DNA of 64,000 nucleotides from Occultella glacieicola (GCF_004353825.1 NZ_SMNA01000005.1:453487-517486), one strand, 5' to 3'; shown: positions 16,716 to 26,690, numbered from the stretch's first letter. The notes: a model not told the origin generated them from the sequence alone. Program-made: numbers and translations.

Positions 16716-18860
16716 TCAGGCCTGACCCGACGTGGGCGTGTCCGGTCCGGGCTCGCCGGACCCGCTCGACCCGCTCGAGCCACTCTGCCCAGCCTGCCCG
16801 GGGCCGGCGCCCGGGGTGGACTCGCCCGGGTAGGCGAACCGCTCCGGAACCTCGACGATCGTCTCGGCGGGCGCCTCGTCGTCACCGGCCGCTGCGGCCT
16901 GGTCCTGCGGCAGCATCGGCGCGTCGCCGCTGGCGATCTCGCGTGGGGACTGCACGGGCGGCACGTCGCTGACGGCGCGGTGCTGGCTGGACAGCCACAC
17001 CGGGCGCGGCTCCCGCTTCGTGATCGGGATGAACACCTCGGCCAGCTCCGCCTGGTTCAGGGTCTCCCGCTCCAGCAGCGCGAGCGCGAGGTCGTCGAGC
17101 ACCTGGCGGTAGTGGGTGAGGATCTCCCACGCCTCGTCGTGGGCGGAGTCGATGAACCGGCGGACCTCGTCGTCGACGAGCCCGGCGACGTCCTCGGAGT
17201 ACTCCCGCTGGTGGCCCATGTCGCGGCCGAGGAACACCTCGCCGTCGGCCTGCCCGAGCCGGATCGCACCGACGCGCTCGCTCATGCCGAACTCCTTGAC
17301 CATCTTGCGTGCGGTCGCGGTGGCCTTCTCGATGTCGTTCGAGGCACCCGTGGTCGGGTCGTGGAAGACGATCTCCTCGGCGACCCGACCGCCCATCGCG
17401 TACGCGAGCTGGTCGAGCAGCTCGTTGCGGGTGGTCGAGTACTTGTCCTCGGCCGGCATCACCATCGTGTACCCGAGGGCTCGCCCACGGGGCAGGATCG
17501 TCACCTTCGTGACCGGGTCGGTGTACCGGAGCGCCGCCGCCACCAGCGCGTGCCCGCCCTCGTGGTAGGCGGTGAGCTTGCGCTCCTTCTCGTTCATGAT
17601 CCGGGACTTCTTCTGCGGGCCGGCGATCACGCGGTCGATCGCCTCGTCGAGCTCATGGTCACCGATCAGCTCCAGCCCGGTGCGGGCCGTGAGCAGGGCG
17701 GCCTCGTTCAGGACGTTCGCCAGGTCGGCACCACTGAATCCGGGGGTGCGCTTGGCCACGGCGTGCAGGTCGACCGTGGGCGCCATCGGCTTGCCCCTGG
17801 CGTGCACCTCGAGGATCGCCTGGCGGCCCTTCAGGTCCGGTGACTCGACGGAGATCTGACGGTCGAAGCGCCCCGGGCGGAGCAGGGCGGGGTCGAGGAT
17901 GTCCGGACGGTTCGTCGCCGCGATCATGATGACGTTCGCGTTCGCGTCGAACCCGTCCATCTCCACCAGGAGCTGGTTCAGGGTCTGCTCACGCTCGTCG
18001 TGCCCGCCGCCTAGGCCGGCACCACGCTGACGACCGACGGCGTCGATCTCGTCCACGAAGATGATCGCCGGGGCGTTCGCCTTCGCCTGCTCGAACAGGT
18101 CCCGCACGCGCGAGGCACCCACACCCACGAACATCTCGACGAAGTCCGAACCGGAGATCGAGTAGAACGGGACCTCGGCCTCGCCGGCGACGGCGCGCGC
18201 CATCAGCGTCTTGCCGGTACCCGGCGCTCCGTACAGCAGCACACCCTTGGGGATCTTCGCCCCGACGGCCTGGAACCTGGCCGGCTCGGTGAGGAAGTCG
18301 CGGATCTCCTCGAGCTCCTCGATGGCCTCGTCCACGCCGGCGACGTCGCTGAACTTGACCTTCGGAGCCTCCTTGGAGACCTGCTTGGCCTTGGACTTCC
18401 CGAAGTTCATCATCCGGGAGTTGCCGCCCTGCAGGCGGGACATCAGGAACCAGAAGAGCCCCACCAGCAGCAGCACCGTGAGCAGCGTCATCAGCAGCGA
18501 GGACCACCACGGGGTCTGCGGGACGACGGAGTTGTACCCACCCTCCGGCTCGGCGGTCGCGATCGCCTCGGCGACGGTCTCGGCCTGCGGGGCGGCGTAG
18601 TAGAACTCGACGTCGCGGCCCATGTTCTGCTCCTCGTCGCCGTCGACGAGGTAGTCCTCGGTGAGCGTGAGGTTGACCCGCTGCTGACCGTCGGTGATCT
18701 GCGCCTGCTCGACAGTGTCCCCGGCGAGCAGTTCCAGACCCGCGGACGTGTCGATCTGCCGGGTTCCGCCGCCGCTCATGAGCTGGAAGCTCACGAAGAT
18801 GATGACCAGCGGAAGGAGCACCCAGATGAGCGGCCCGCGCAACAACTTCTTCACATTCAT
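16716..18860 (-). CDS. ftsH: ATP-dependent zinc metalloprotease FtsH
   Basis: Encodes 714 aa from the ATG at 18860 ([13 protein letters not shown], the usual actinobacterial start). A first transmembrane helix (about 11-26), an extracytoplasmic domain and a second helix (about 119-140) precede the AAA+ module. That module has Walker A GAPGTGKT (211-218), Walker B IIFVDE (266-271) and the arginine fingers near RPGRFDR. The protease domain carries HEGGH (433-437). It degrades damaged or surplus membrane proteins as a hexamer. The last 80 residues are Gly/Ser/Pro-rich and end [16 protein letters not shown]. An in-frame GTG 39 nt upstream is possible but less typical. It heads the fol block. Confidence 0.97.
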   Translation of the reverse strand: MNVKKLLRGPLIWVLLPLVIIFVSFQLMSGGGTRQIDTSAGLELLAGDTVEQAQITDGQQRVNLTLTEDYLVDGDEEQNMGRDVEFYYAAPQAETVAEAIATAEPEGGYNSVVPQTPWWSSLLMTLLTVLLLVGLFWFLMSRLQGGNSRMMNFGKSKAKQVSKEAPKVKFSDVAGVDEAIEELEEIRDFLTEPARFQAVGAKIPKGVLLYGAPGTGKTLMARAVAGEAEVPFYSISGSDFVEMFVGVGASRVRDLFEQAKANAPAIIFVDEIDAVGRQRGAGLGGGHDEREQTLNQLLVEMDGFDANANVIMIAATNRPDILDPALLRPGRFDRQISVESPDLKGRQAILEVHARGKPMAPTVDLHAVAKRTPGFSGADLANVLNEAALLTARTGLELIGDHELDEAIDRVIAGPQKKSRIMNEKERKLTAYHEGGHALVAAALRYTDPVTKVTILPRGRALGYTMVMPAEDKYSTTRNELLDQLAYAMGGRVAEEIVFHDPTTGASNDIEKATATARKMVKEFGMSERVGAIRLGQADGEVFLGRDMGHQREYSEDVAGLVDDEVRRFIDSAHDEAWEILTHYRQVLDDLALALLERETLNQAELAEVFIPITKREPRPVWLSSQHRAVSDVPPVQSPREIASGDAPMLPQDQAAAAGDDEAPAETIVEVPERFAYPGESTPGAGPGQAGQSGSSGSSGSGEPGPDTPTSGQA

Positions 18861-18913
18861 CCTCGGTGTGGGGCCGGGCCCCGTCCCTCCTGCTCGCACT
18901 GTTAGACCGTGAC

Positions 18914-18943
18914 GCTATACGACGGGGCCGGGAATCCCGTCAT
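18914..18943 (-). promoter_or_regulatory. Candidate ftsH promoter
   Basis: In the 136-bp gap between hpt and ftsH the minus strand has ATGACG (18938-18943), an 18-nt spacer and TATAGC (18914-18919). The match to consensus is partial. It would allow ftsH-folE-folP-folBK and later genes to be read independently of tilS-hpt. Confidence 0.35.
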
Positions 18944-18996
18944 GTGTTCGCCGACGGCATGAACGCCGAGCCAGCCCGGCGCACCCGGCAGCCGGC

Positions 18997-19551
18997 TCAA
19001 CTCTGGTACACGTGTGGTGCGAGCGTGCCGACGAACGGCAGGTTGCGGTAGCGCTCGTCGTAGTCGAGTCCGTAGCCGACCACGAACTCGTTCGGGACCT
19101 CGAAGCCGATGTAGCGGACGTCCACGTCCACCTTGGCGGCGTCCGGCTTACGGAGCAGGGTCGCGATCTCGAGCGAGGCGGGGTTGCGGCTGCGGAGGTT
19201 GGACACGAGCCAGGAGAGGGTCAGCCCCGAGTCGATGATGTCCTCGACGATCAGCACGTGCTTGTCCAGCAGGTCGGTGTCGAGGTCCTTGAGGATACGG
19301 ACCACGCCGGAGGACTTCGTGCCGGACCCGTAGGAGGAGACTGCCATCCAGTCCATCTTGAGGTCGGTGTGCAGCCGGCGGGAGAGGTCCGCCATGACCA
19401 TCACCGCACCCTTGAGGACGCCGACCAGCAGGAGCTCCCGGCCCGCGTAGTCGGCGTCGATCTGGGCCGCGAGCTCATCGAGCCGGGTCGCGATCTGCGC
19501 CTCGCTGACCAGGACCTTCTCCAGGTCCGAGCCCATGTCGTTGGCGTCCAC
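18997..19551 (-). CDS. hpt: Hypoxanthine phosphoribosyltransferase
   Basis: Encodes 184 aa. It salvages hypoxanthine or guanine with PRPP to form IMP or GMP. The PRPP-binding motif is [11 protein letters not shown], the flexible loop holds [13 protein letters not shown], and the C-terminal part has [25 protein letters not shown], all typical. The GTG start follows the tilS TGA immediately (TGAGTG), which fits coupling. tilS-hpt-ftsH is a conserved bacterial gene order. Confidence 0.96.
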   Translation of the reverse strand: MDANDMGSDLEKVLVSEAQIATRLDELAAQIDADYAGRELLLVGVLKGAVMVMADLSRRLHTDLKMDWMAVSSYGSGTKSSGVVRILKDLDTDLLDKHVLIVEDIIDSGLTLSWLVSNLRSRNPASLEIATLLRKPDAAKVDVDVRYIGFEVPNEFVVGYGLDYDERYRNLPFVGTLAPHVYQS

Positions 19552-20940
19552 TCAACTCTCCCGATTGTCACTGTGTCGATGAGGTGCTGTCGGTCCGTGC
19601 GGATCATCGGGTGCGGCGGCGCGAGCCGACGCTTCCGGAGCGCGCAGGAACAGCCTGCCATACCGACGGACCGCCTCGGTCGGCCCGGGTAGGTGGATGG
19701 GACCCTGCCCGTGCCAGTCGGTCAGGAGCGCGTCGAGGGCCCGCACGTGGATCCGGGCGAGCGCGCCGTCGTCGGCGCCGGCCTCGAGGGCGGCCAGCCG
19801 CAGGGCCCGACGGCGCAGGGCCGGGTGGGCGTCGACGAGCACCGACACCTCGAGCACCACGGCGGGCCCGACGGCGTCGGTGCCGTCCTGGGGGCCGGTG
19901 GCGGTTTGGAGGTCGACACCGGCCCGGGCGTCGGCGCCGTCCTGGAGGTCGGCGCCGGACCGGAGGTCGCTGCGCGAGCGGTGGCGAGCGTCCTCGAGCA
20001 GGCCGCGGGCGAGCTCGTCGAGCAGATCGGCGTCGTCGCGGGCCAGGTCCGCGGTGCGGGCCAGCGCGACCTCCACCCCGGGACCGAGGGCGCGGGTGAG
20101 TTCGGGCAGCACGCGATCCCGCACGGCCGCACGGGGCAGTGCGGCGCCGCCGGCGGTGCGCAGCGGTCCGTCGGCCGCGTTCGTGGGGTCCGTCCACACC
20201 AGCAGGTCGCCCACCTCGCAGGCCCGCCGGGTCTGCTCGCGGCTCACGTCCAACAACGGGCGCCAGAACCGCCCGCGCACGGGCGCCATGCCGGCGAGCG
20301 CGCGGGTGCCGGAGCCTCGCGCCAGACCGAGCAGAACCGTCTCGGCCTGGTCGGCCCGGGTGTGCCCGAGCAGCACCCCGACGGCGTGGAACTCGGTCGC
20401 CGCCGCGTCGAGCAGTTCGTACCGCAGCAACCGGGCGGCGCCCTCCGGGCCCTCGCCCCTGGCGCCACCCACGCGACCCTCGGCCGCGTCCGGGACGGGA
20501 CCGTGCCCACCCGCCGCACCACTGGCCGCTCCCCCCACGGCGACCACCCGCTCGACGGAACCGTCCTCGCCCATCGCACCGGCCGATCCCCCAGCGGCGA
20601 CCACCCGCCTGGTGGAACCGTCCTCGCGCACCCCGCCGCCGTCGGGCGTCAGCACCCGGGCCGGGTCCAGGCCGAGCCCGGCGCACGTGGCGACCGCCCG
20701 CTCACTGACGGCACGGCTGCCGTCCTGCAGGCCGTGGTCCACGCTGACGGCGCCCGCGCGGACCCCGAGCCGGGGTGCCACGAACGCGGCGGCCGCCGCG
20801 AGCGCGAGCGAGTCCGCACCACCGGAACAGGCCACCAGGACAAGGTCACCCGGGGTCAGGGCGCCATCGTCGAGTCGAGCCTGCAGGAAGGTCCGCACCG
20901 CAGTACGGACCGCGGCGACGGCGGGGTCGAGCCGTGGCAC
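19552..20940 (-). CDS. tilS: tRNA(Ile)-lysidine synthase with repeat insertions
   Basis: Encodes 462 aa; actinobacterial TilS is usually about 320-350. It makes lysidine at C34 of tRNA-Ile(CAU), changing its decoding from Met to Ile. PP-loop SGGADS is at residues 39-44, [10 protein letters not shown] at 66-75 and [12 protein letters not shown] at 192-203. Two low-complexity insertions explain the extra length. Residues about 101-165 are Gly/Ala-rich with two copies of an EDGS-RVVA-GG motif. Residues about 321-358 are Asp/Ala-rich with repeated [13 protein letters not shown] start, overlapping the stop of the upstream metalloprotease gene by 1 nt. The catalytic core is intact, so function is expected to be retained. 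Confidence 0.92.
   Translation of the reverse strand: MPRLDPAVAAVRTAVRTFLQARLDDGALTPGDLVLVACSGGADSLALAAAAAFVAPRLGVRAGAVSVDHGLQDGSRAVSERAVATCAGLGLDPARVLTPDGGGVREDGSTRRVVAAGGSAGAMGEDGSVERVVAVGGAASGAAGGHGPVPDAAEGRVGGARGEGPEGAARLLRYELLDAAATEFHAVGVLLGHTRADQAETVLLGLARGSGTRALAGMAPVRGRFWRPLLDVSREQTRRACEVGDLLVWTDPTNAADGPLRTAGGAALPRAAVRDRVLPELTRALGPGVEVALARTADLARDDADLLDELARGLLEDARHRSRSDLRSGADLQDGADARAGVDLQTATGPQDGTDAVGPAVVLEVSVLVDAHPALRRRALRLAALEAGADDGALARIHVRALDALLTDWHGQGPIHLPGPTEAVRRYGRLFLRAPEASARAAAPDDPHGPTAPHRHSDNRES
20528..20628. repeat. Imperfect direct repeats within tilS
   Basis: Two copies of about 45 bp, spaced 54 bp apart, start near 20530 and 20584 and share CGGCGACCACCCGC and GGAACCGTCCTCGC. 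They encode the duplicated EDGS(T/V).RVVA.GG motif of the first TilS insertion. Confidence 0.65.
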
Positions 20941-22013
20941 TAGCCGTGGACCCGCCGTACCCAGGCGGCGGGGTCGGCGATCTCGGCGGCGGACGGCAGG
21001 TGTTCGGGCGCGGCCCAGACCGCGTTCAGGCCGGGGTGCCCGACCTTCGCCACGACGGCCCGGACGAACGCCGCGCCCTCGCGGTACTGGGCGAGCTTGG
21101 CGTCAAGGCCGAGGACCCGGCGCAGCAGTGTGTCCACGAAGCCCTGGCCGGCGCGGCGGGCCTCGAAGGACTTGCGGATCGTGCGCACGGTGGGCACCAC
21201 CCGCGGGCCGACCGCGTCCATCACCACGTCCGCGTGCCCCTCCAGCAGTGACATGACCGCGATCGAGGCGTCCATCGCCTCCTGCTCGGCCTCGGTCAGG
21301 ACCGCGCCGAGGAGCGCGCCGCCGGCGCTCGCGGTCGCGGGCTCGCCGTCGCCGCGCAGCACTCGGGGCAGGGCGCCGATCAGGTCCCGCATCCGGGAGG
21401 CCGCGTCCTCCTCGACGAGCAGGGTCGCCATGAGCTCACGCATCCGGGTGCGCATGTGGTCGGCGAGCCACGGAGCGGCGGCGAACTGGAGGGCGTGCGT
21501 CTGTTCGTGCAGGCAGACCCACAGGTGGAAGTCGGCGGCCCGGAGGTTGAGCTGGCGCTGCACGTGCAGGATGTTCGGGGCCACCAGGACCAGGCGGCCC
21601 GCGGTGACCGTGCCGTCGCCCTCGGTCCCGGTCGACGGCGGGGTGAACGGGTCGTACTGGCCGAGTACCCGGGAGGAGAGCAGGCTGAGCAGCGCGCCGA
21701 GTTCCTCGGCGGCGAACCGGGGGCCGCCCGGGCCCTTCGGGACCGGCATGAGGTCGCCGACCAGGTGCCGCAGCATGGCCAGGTTGCCCGCGGACCAGCG
21801 CGGCCGGTCGATCACGTACACGGGCCCGGCCGCGGTCCGTTCCGCGGCCTCGGTCAGGTCGGTGACGGTGCCCACGAACTCCGGCGCGCGAACCGCCCCG
21901 GTGCGCAACGAGGCGACCAGCGCGCTCAGTTCCTCACGGTCGGCCGTGGGCCCGGGCCGGGCCAGCCGCGCCGCGCGGCGCGCGGCCAGGTCCCAGTCGA
22001 CGGCGTCGGTCAC
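20940..22013 (-). CDS. Zinc-dependent metalloprotease, actinobacterial DUF2342 type
   Basis: Encodes 357 aa. The GTG at 22013 is chosen because GGGGGAG lies 7 nt upstream and [21 protein letters not shown] is the family start; the ORF runs further upstream as Arg/Pro-rich noise. The zincin motif is HEQTH in [12 protein letters not shown]. The family is annotated as zinc-dependent metalloprotease or 'coenzyme F420 biosynthesis-associated', and its substrate is unknown. Mycobacterial Rv3626c occupies the same place beside dacB and tilS. Its TAG shares one base with the tilS GTG. Confidence 0.88.
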   Translation of the reverse strand: MTDAVDWDLAARRAARLARPGPTADREELSALVASLRTGAVRAPEFVGTVTDLTEAAERTAAGPVYVIDRPRWSAGNLAMLRHLVGDLMPVPKGPGGPRFAAEELGALLSLLSSRVLGQYDPFTPPSTGTEGDGTVTAGRLVLVAPNILHVQRQLNLRAADFHLWVCLHEQTHALQFAAAPWLADHMRTRMRELMATLLVEEDAASRMRDLIGALPRVLRGDGEPATASAGGALLGAVLTEAEQEAMDASIAVMSLLEGHADVVMDAVGPRVVPTVRTIRKSFEARRAGQGFVDTLLRRVLGLDAKLAQYREGAAFVRAVVAKVGHPGLNAVWAAPEHLPSAAEIADPAAWVRRVHG

Positions 22014-22224
22014 CGGCTCGCTCCCCCGCGGGCCGGCGCAGCGGAGCGGGTGAGGCGTGGGACCGGCGCGACGGGATACATCCCCCCAGCCTAGGCGCGA
22101 CATGCGGGCCGACGGCGGCCGAGCCGGCCGGGAGTGACGAAGTGGTCGCCACTCCAGCACCCCCACCGATGGGTCGGACGCGCGGAGCCCGGAACAAGTG
22201 GGCAACGAGTGGGGAACGGGTGGG

Positions 22225-23655
22225 TCAGGAGCAGCCGCACGCGGCGAGTCCGGCCGCCCACGCGTCGATCGCGACCCGAGCCTGGTAGGCGGCGCCGGGC
22301 GGGAAGGAGTTCGCGAGCACGCTGAATGCGAGCAGGCGGCCGTCCGACGTCGTCACCAGACCGGCGAGCGAGACCACCTGGGGCAGCGTGCCGGTCTTCG
22401 CGGACAGGGTCCCGGCGGCGTCGGTGTCGCCGAGCCGGTCGGCCAGGGTGCCCTCCAGGTGGGCGACGGGCAGGGCCTGGACGGCGGCGAGCAGTTCCGG
22501 CCGGCCGCCGGCGGCGATCAGGACGGTGGTGTCGGTGAGCATCCGCGGGGTGAGGGTGCTGTCGCGGGACAGGCCGGAGGTGTCCTGGAACTGCGCGCCG
22601 GTGACGTCGACGCCGAGCCGGGCGATCACGTCCAGCACGGCGATCCCGGCGCCGACGAAGCTGGCCTCCTGCCCGGTCTGCACGGCCGTCATCCGGCCGA
22701 GGACCTCGGCGAGGACGTTGTCCGAGTGCTGCATCATGTACGCCACGATGTCCCGCAGCGGTGCGGACTCCACCGAGCCGAGCACGGTCGCGGTCTCCGG
22801 CCGGGCCGCCCGGGTCACGTCCCCGGTGACCGTGATGCCGCGGGCCGCGAGCGCAGCCGCGAAGTCCCCCGCCGCGGCCAGGGCGGCGTCGGAGGATCGG
22901 CGCGTGACGCCGTCGACGATCCCGATGTTGACGGCGAGCGGCATGATCGGCATCGCCCAGCCGCCGGCCAGGTCGACCTCACCCCAGTCCGGAGCGAGCG
23001 CGGGGCCGGTGAACAGGGTGTCGTCGAGGGTGAGGGCGACCTCGGTGCGGCCCTGGGCGAGGAGTTCCGTGGCCACCTGCTCGGCGAGGTCGCCGAGCCC
23101 GGCGTGACCGATCGTGGCCTCGGGGTCACCGGCGTCCGCGGCGACGGTGATGTCGCCGCCGGCGACCAGAGTGATGGTGCCGTCGTCGGCGCCGACGACC
23201 TCGGTGGTGAACGTGTGCCGGTCCCCGTACGTCTCGAGCACCGCCACCCCGGTCAGGAGCTTGAGGGTGGACGCGGGCACGTACGGGTTGGTGGCCGACG
23301 ACGCGTACAGCTCCTCGCCGGTGGCCACGTCCCGGACCGAGACCCCCGGGGTGGGGCCGACCCGGGCGTCCTCGAACAGCGGCGCCGTCAGCGCGGCGAG
23401 CGCATCCGCCGTCGGGACCGGTGCGTCCGGGTCGACGCCGGGTGCCTCGGCAGGGCTCGCCACGGTCGGCGAGGCCGGGTCCGGGAACGGGTCCGCGTCC
23501 GGCCACGGCGGGTCGTCGGTGAGCACACCGGGCGCCTGATCCGTGATGTCGAGGTAGGCGTAACCACCCAGTCCGACGATCACCAGGGCGAGGACGAGGC
23601 CGACGGCGAGTCCCCGACGGCGCCGCCGTCGCCGTTTCGTGCGTGCCACGCTCAC
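22225..23655 (-). CDS. dacB: D-alanyl-D-alanine carboxypeptidase/endopeptidase, PBP4 type
   Basis: Encodes 476 aa. After a very basic start (ARTKRRRRRRRG) one transmembrane segment or uncleaved signal anchors it, so the enzyme acts on peptidoglycan outside the membrane. Penicillin-binding motifs are SxxK in PASTLKLLTG, SxN in MQHSDNVLAE and KTG in SAKTGTLPQ. This is the class C PBP4 layout with the inserted domains between SxxK and SxN. The GTG at 23655 is preceded by AGAGGA; a second GTG 6 nt later is possible. It is divergent from ppa, as Rv3627c is from Rv3628. Confidence 0.94.
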   Translation of the reverse strand: MSVARTKRRRRRRRGLAVGLVLALVIVGLGGYAYLDITDQAPGVLTDDPPWPDADPFPDPASPTVASPAEAPGVDPDAPVPTADALAALTAPLFEDARVGPTPGVSVRDVATGEELYASSATNPYVPASTLKLLTGVAVLETYGDRHTFTTEVVGADDGTITLVAGGDITVAADAGDPEATIGHAGLGDLAEQVATELLAQGRTEVALTLDDTLFTGPALAPDWGEVDLAGGWAMPIMPLAVNIGIVDGVTRRSSDAALAAAGDFAAALAARGITVTGDVTRAARPETATVLGSVESAPLRDIVAYMMQHSDNVLAEVLGRMTAVQTGQEASFVGAGIAVLDVIARLGVDVTGAQFQDTSGLSRDSTLTPRMLTDTTVLIAAGGRPELLAAVQALPVAHLEGTLADRLGDTDAAGTLSAKTGTLPQVVSLAGLVTTSDGRLLAFSVLANSFPPGAAYQARVAIDAWAAGLAACGCS

Positions 23656-23668
23656 CCCATCCGGTCCT

Positions 23669-23700
23669 CTGCCGCCACCTGCCGCCACCTGCCGCCACCG
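23669..23700. repeat. Triplicated 10-bp unit between dacB and ppa
   Basis: The sequence TGCCGCCACC is repeated three times in tandem (CTCTGCCGCCACCTGCCGCC onward) in the 116-bp divergent promoter region. It may be chance in GC-rich DNA or a small protein-binding array. Confidence 0.45.
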
Positions 23701-23771
23701 GGATGCCGCAGCCCGGGCCGGCGTAGGACAGACTATGGCAAGGACCATCAGGCGAACGGGAAGAGAAGACC

Positions 23772-24287
23772 GTGGAATTCGACGTCACCATCGAGATCCC
23801 CAAGGGGCAGCGCAACAAGTACGAGGTGGATCACGAGACCGGACGGATCCGCCTGGACCGGATGCTGTTCACCTCCACGCGCTACCCGGACGACTACGGC
23901 TACATCGAGGGCACCCTCGGCGAGGACGGTGACCCGCTCGACGCGCTGGTGCTGCTGGAGGAGCCGACCTTCCCCGGCTGCCTGATCCGGTGCCGGGCAC
24001 TGGGGATGTTCCGGATGCGCGACGAGGCCGGCGGCGACGACAAGGTGCTGTGTGTCCCGAAGGGCGACCAGCGCGCGTCCTGGCGCTCCGACATCGACGA
24101 CGTCTCCGAGTTCCACCGACTGGAGATCCAGCACTTCTTCGAGGTCTACAAGGACCTCGAGCCCGGCAAGTCCGTGGAGGGCGCCCACTGGGTCGGCCGC
24201 GCCGAGGCCGAGGCCGAGATCCAGCGCTCGTTCCAGCGTGCGATCGACACCGGCTACTCACACCCACAGCCGCATATCGCACACTGA
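23772..24287 (+). CDS. ppa: Inorganic pyrophosphatase
   Basis: Encodes 171 aa, a family I soluble enzyme that hydrolyses pyrophosphate and so pulls biosynthetic reactions forward. Metal-binding aspartates are in [12 protein letters not shown], and the segments [18 protein letters not shown] and DKVLCVP are typical. The start is GTG with GAAGAGAAG upstream. The C-terminus, ending SHPQPHIAH, resembles the His-containing tails of actinobacterial enzymes. Confidence 0.97.
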   Translation: MEFDVTIEIPKGQRNKYEVDHETGRIRLDRMLFTSTRYPDDYGYIEGTLGEDGDPLDALVLLEEPTFPGCLIRCRALGMFRMRDEAGGDDKVLCVPKGDQRASWRSDIDDVSEFHRLEIQHFFEVYKDLEPGKSVEGAHWVGRAEAEAEIQRSFQRAIDTGYSHPQPHIAH

Positions 24288-24381
24288 CCGGGGGCGGCCG
24301 AGCCTGAGGTCGCACGGTGAGTTTCGGGAACGACCCGGGTCTGTTCCGGGTGAGATGACCCTACCCACCCCTGGAGCCACC

Positions 24382-24885
24382 ATGCCCGGACCACGCCTGT
24401 CCCGCCCGGACCCCCGCTACGGGGACGACCCGACCGCGGCGCCGTGGGCCCGCACCGACCGGCTGCTGGCCGATGCGGAGCTGTACTGGCTGAGCACGGT
24501 GCGCGCCGACGGGCGCCCGCACGTGACGCCACTGATCGGCGCGTGGTTCGACGACCGGTTCCACTTCGCGAGCGGAGCCAGGGAGCAGAAGGTGCACAAC
24601 CTCCTGCTGAACCCCCAGGTGGCCGTGACCACCGGGGCGAACGCATGGGCGGCGGGCACCGATGTGGTGCTCGAGGGCACGGCGCAGCGGTTGACGGAGC
24701 CGGTCCGGTTGCAGGCGTTCGCCGACGCCACCCTCGCGAAGTACGGCGAGGCGTGGCGGTTCACGGTCCACGGTGACGGCGTGGGCGACGGCGACCACCC
24801 GGCCTGGGTGTTCGCGGTGACACCGGCGAAGGTGCTCACGTTCGGCAAGGAACCGCACTCCCAGACGGCCCACATGTTCGACTGA
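24382..24885 (+). CDS. Pyridoxamine 5'-phosphate oxidase-fold protein
   Basis: Encodes 167 aa. A split-barrel flavin-binding fold is suggested by AELYWLSTVRADGRPHVTPLIGAWFDDRFHF (in part) and by the typical VHNLLLNPQVAVTTG. Members bind FMN, F420 or heme, and the cofactor cannot be read here. The ATG at 24382 is preferred; an in-frame ATG at 24355 is an alternative. It follows ppa by 94 bp and is convergent with the NlpC/P60 gene across a hairpin. Confidence 0.82.
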   Translation: MPGPRLSRPDPRYGDDPTAAPWARTDRLLADAELYWLSTVRADGRPHVTPLIGAWFDDRFHFASGAREQKVHNLLLNPQVAVTTGANAWAAGTDVVLEGTAQRLTEPVRLQAFADATLAKYGEAWRFTVHGDGVGDGDHPAWVFAVTPAKVLTFGKEPHSQTAHMFD

Positions 24886-24929
24886 GTCCCGTCTTCGCGG
24901 GGCCCTCGCCGAGCGGGCGGAGCATCGAC

Positions 24930-24970
24930 GCGAACGCCGGACGACCTTCCCCGGGTCCTCCGGCGTTCGC
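24930..24970. terminator. Hairpin between convergent PPOX and NlpC/P60 genes
   Basis: A 12-bp inverted repeat (GCGAACGCCGGA at 24930-24941, TCCGGCGTTCGC at 24959-24970) has a 17-nt loop and lies between two stop codons facing each other. It can serve both strands. Confidence 0.6.
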
Positions 24971-24981
24971 CGTCCGGCCGG

Positions 24982-26328
24982 CTAGGGACGACCCGCCATC
25001 GGCAGCACGTTCGTCCACCAGATCGGGACGAGTTCCACGCTGCCACCGGGCCGCGGTGCGTGCACGCGCATCCCGTTCCCGGCGTAGATGGCCACGTGGT
25101 AGATGCGGCCGTTCTCGGCGTAGAAGATGAGGTCGCCGGGGATCATCTGGCTGACCGGGACGTGGCTGACGGCCGCGTACTGGTCCCTCGTCGTGCGCGG
25201 CAGGTTCACGCCGGCGTTCTGATAGGCGCGCATGGTGAGTCCGGAGCAGTCGTAACTGTTCGGGCCTGCAGCGCCGTACACGTACGGCTTGCCGATCTGC
25301 GTGCGCGCCCAGGCGAGGGCCGCGGCACCGGCGCCCGACGACGGCGGCGGGGTGGCGGCGGGCGGGGGCGTCGGCGCGGGAGTCGCCGGCGGCGCAGGGG
25401 TCGACGGCGGTGGCGCGGGTGTCGCGGGTGGTGCCGGGGTGCTCGGAGCCGGAGTGCTGGGCGCCGGGGTGCTCGGCCCGGCGGGCGTCGCCGGGGCGGC
25501 GGGCGTCGCCGGGGCGGCGGGCGCGGCCGGGGTTGCCACGGGAGCGCTGATCGCGGCGGCGGCCGCAGCGTTCTCCCGGTCCCGCTGCTGCTGCTCGAGC
25601 GCGGTCTGACGCTCGGCCTCGAGTTCCGCGGTGGTGTTGCGCAGGGCGGCGAGTTCGTTGATGAGGCCGGCCCGCTCGGACTGGGTGGTCTCGAGGGTGG
25701 TCTGTGCGGTGAACGCGGCGGCATCCGCGGCGTCGGAGGCCTCCTCGAGCTCGGCGGTGGCCGCCTCCTGCTCCGCGAGCGCGTCGTCGGCCCGCTCGTG
25801 CATGATGTCGGCGACCAGCTCCGCCGCGTCGAGCTCGCCGAGCGCGTCCGTGGCGTTGCCGCCGAGCCGGTCGAACGTCGTGGCCCCGTGGACCGCGTCC
25901 TGGACGCCGTCCGCGGACAGGAACATCGAGAGCTGCTGCAGGTCGCCGCCGTTGCGGTAGGCCGCGGTCGCGATGCGGGCCACCTCCTGGCTCGCTACGA
26001 GGACGGCGGCGTCCGCCTGGTCCGCGGCGACCTGGGCCGCTTCCGAGGCCTGCTCGGCATCCTCGAGGTCAACGGCAGCCTGGTTGTAGGCCTCGGCGGC
26101 GACGGCCGCCTCGACGTTGGCGGCGTCGGCCGCGGCCGCGTTCGTGGCCAGCTGCACCTCGAGCGCGGCGATCTGGGCCGCCGTGCTCTGCTGGGCGGCC
26201 CGGGAGTCATCGATGTCGTCCTGGCTGGGGATGGTCGGCTCGGCGGACGCCGACCCGACCGCCAGGGTGCCCGCGAGCGCCACCGAGCCGAGTACGGCGA
26301 CGAGGCGTCGCCCGGGTCGTGCTCTCAC
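24982..26328 (-). CDS. RipA-like peptidoglycan endopeptidase, NlpC/P60
   Basis: Encodes 448 aa, secreted: the signal peptide ends near ASA at residue 29. Residues about 35-255 are an Ala/Glu-rich coiled coil. About 260-335 is a Pro/Ala/Thr linker of TPAAPA and TPAPPS repeats. The C-terminal 110 residues are the NlpC/P60 cysteine peptidase, with Cys361 in YDCSGLTM and His411 in IYHVAIYAG, and RVHAPRP nearby. The layout matches mycobacterial RipA and related cell-separation hydrolases that cut stem peptides; the coiled coil blocks or localises the enzyme in that family. Upstream lie three GTCAC-type repeats that may bind MtrA. It is divergent from metY. Confidence 0.92.
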   Translation of the reverse strand: MRARPGRRLVAVLGSVALAGTLAVGSASAEPTIPSQDDIDDSRAAQQSTAAQIAALEVQLATNAAAADAANVEAAVAAEAYNQAAVDLEDAEQASEAAQVAADQADAAVLVASQEVARIATAAYRNGGDLQQLSMFLSADGVQDAVHGATTFDRLGGNATDALGELDAAELVADIMHERADDALAEQEAATAELEEASDAADAAAFTAQTTLETTQSERAGLINELAALRNTTAELEAERQTALEQQQRDRENAAAAAAISAPVATPAAPAAPATPAAPATPAGPSTPAPSTPAPSTPAPPATPAPPPSTPAPPATPAPTPPPAATPPPSSGAGAAALAWARTQIGKPYVYGAAGPNSYDCSGLTMRAYQNAGVNLPRTTRDQYAAVSHVPVSQMIPGDLIFYAENGRIYHVAIYAGNGMRVHAPRPGGSVELVPIWWTNVLPMAGRP

Positions 26329-26690
26329 CGATCAGTCTCCATCCACTCCAGTGCCGAACGAATCCCCTCGACCCCGGTGACCGACCCAGAACTACACCGA
26401 TGTCATTCGGATCTGAGTTTTCCCGGCGTGTCGGGTTGACGATTCGATCGCTGTCCGCCGCTCAACGTAGTGGAAGTTGTTGAATTTGTGAACACGAGTC
26501 CCAACTTTCACATTTGTCACACGTGTCACAGGCACGAATCGCGGTGCCAGCATGCCGATCTCTACGTCCGAACCACTCACAGCCCGACGTCTTGCCATGT
26601 GAGATTTGCCAGTTACCCCTTGGGACGGCACCTATCGTGGGAAACCATCGGTCCAGGACCACCCCACCCCCACACGCACCGGAGAGAGCC
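26329..26690. other. 362-bp divergent intergenic region, ripA-like/metY
   Basis: No credible gene is present; the short minus-strand frame at 26392-26631 has no ribosome-binding site and no family features. The middle (about 26470-26540) is clearly AT-richer than the surroundings and holds the GTCAC repeats. I compared the leader with the ydaO (c-di-AMP) and SAM riboswitch patterns and found no convincing match. Confidence 0.6.
26506..26529. promoter_or_regulatory. MtrA-like direct repeats upstream of the RipA-like gene
   Basis: TTTCAC (26506), TGTCAC (26515) and TGTCAC (26524) are spaced exactly 9 bp apart. Mycobacterial MtrA is known to bind GTCAC-type direct repeats and to control ripA, so this is a reasonable operator for the endopeptidase gene 180 bp away and possibly for metY. 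Confidence 0.5.

Noticed and set aside
26329..26505. ydaO (c-di-AMP) riboswitch in the leader of the NlpC/P60 gene
   Set aside because: Such leaders are known for this gene class, but I could not align the conserved core or fold the required pseudoknot; a covariance-model search would decide.
26392..26631. A 79-codon minus-strand frame in the ripA-like/metY gap
   Set aside because: No ribosome-binding site, no recognisable features, and it covers the AT-rich regulatory repeats.
26540..26690. SAM riboswitch upstream of metY
   Set aside because: No SAM-I or SAM-II core could be recognised, and the region is short.
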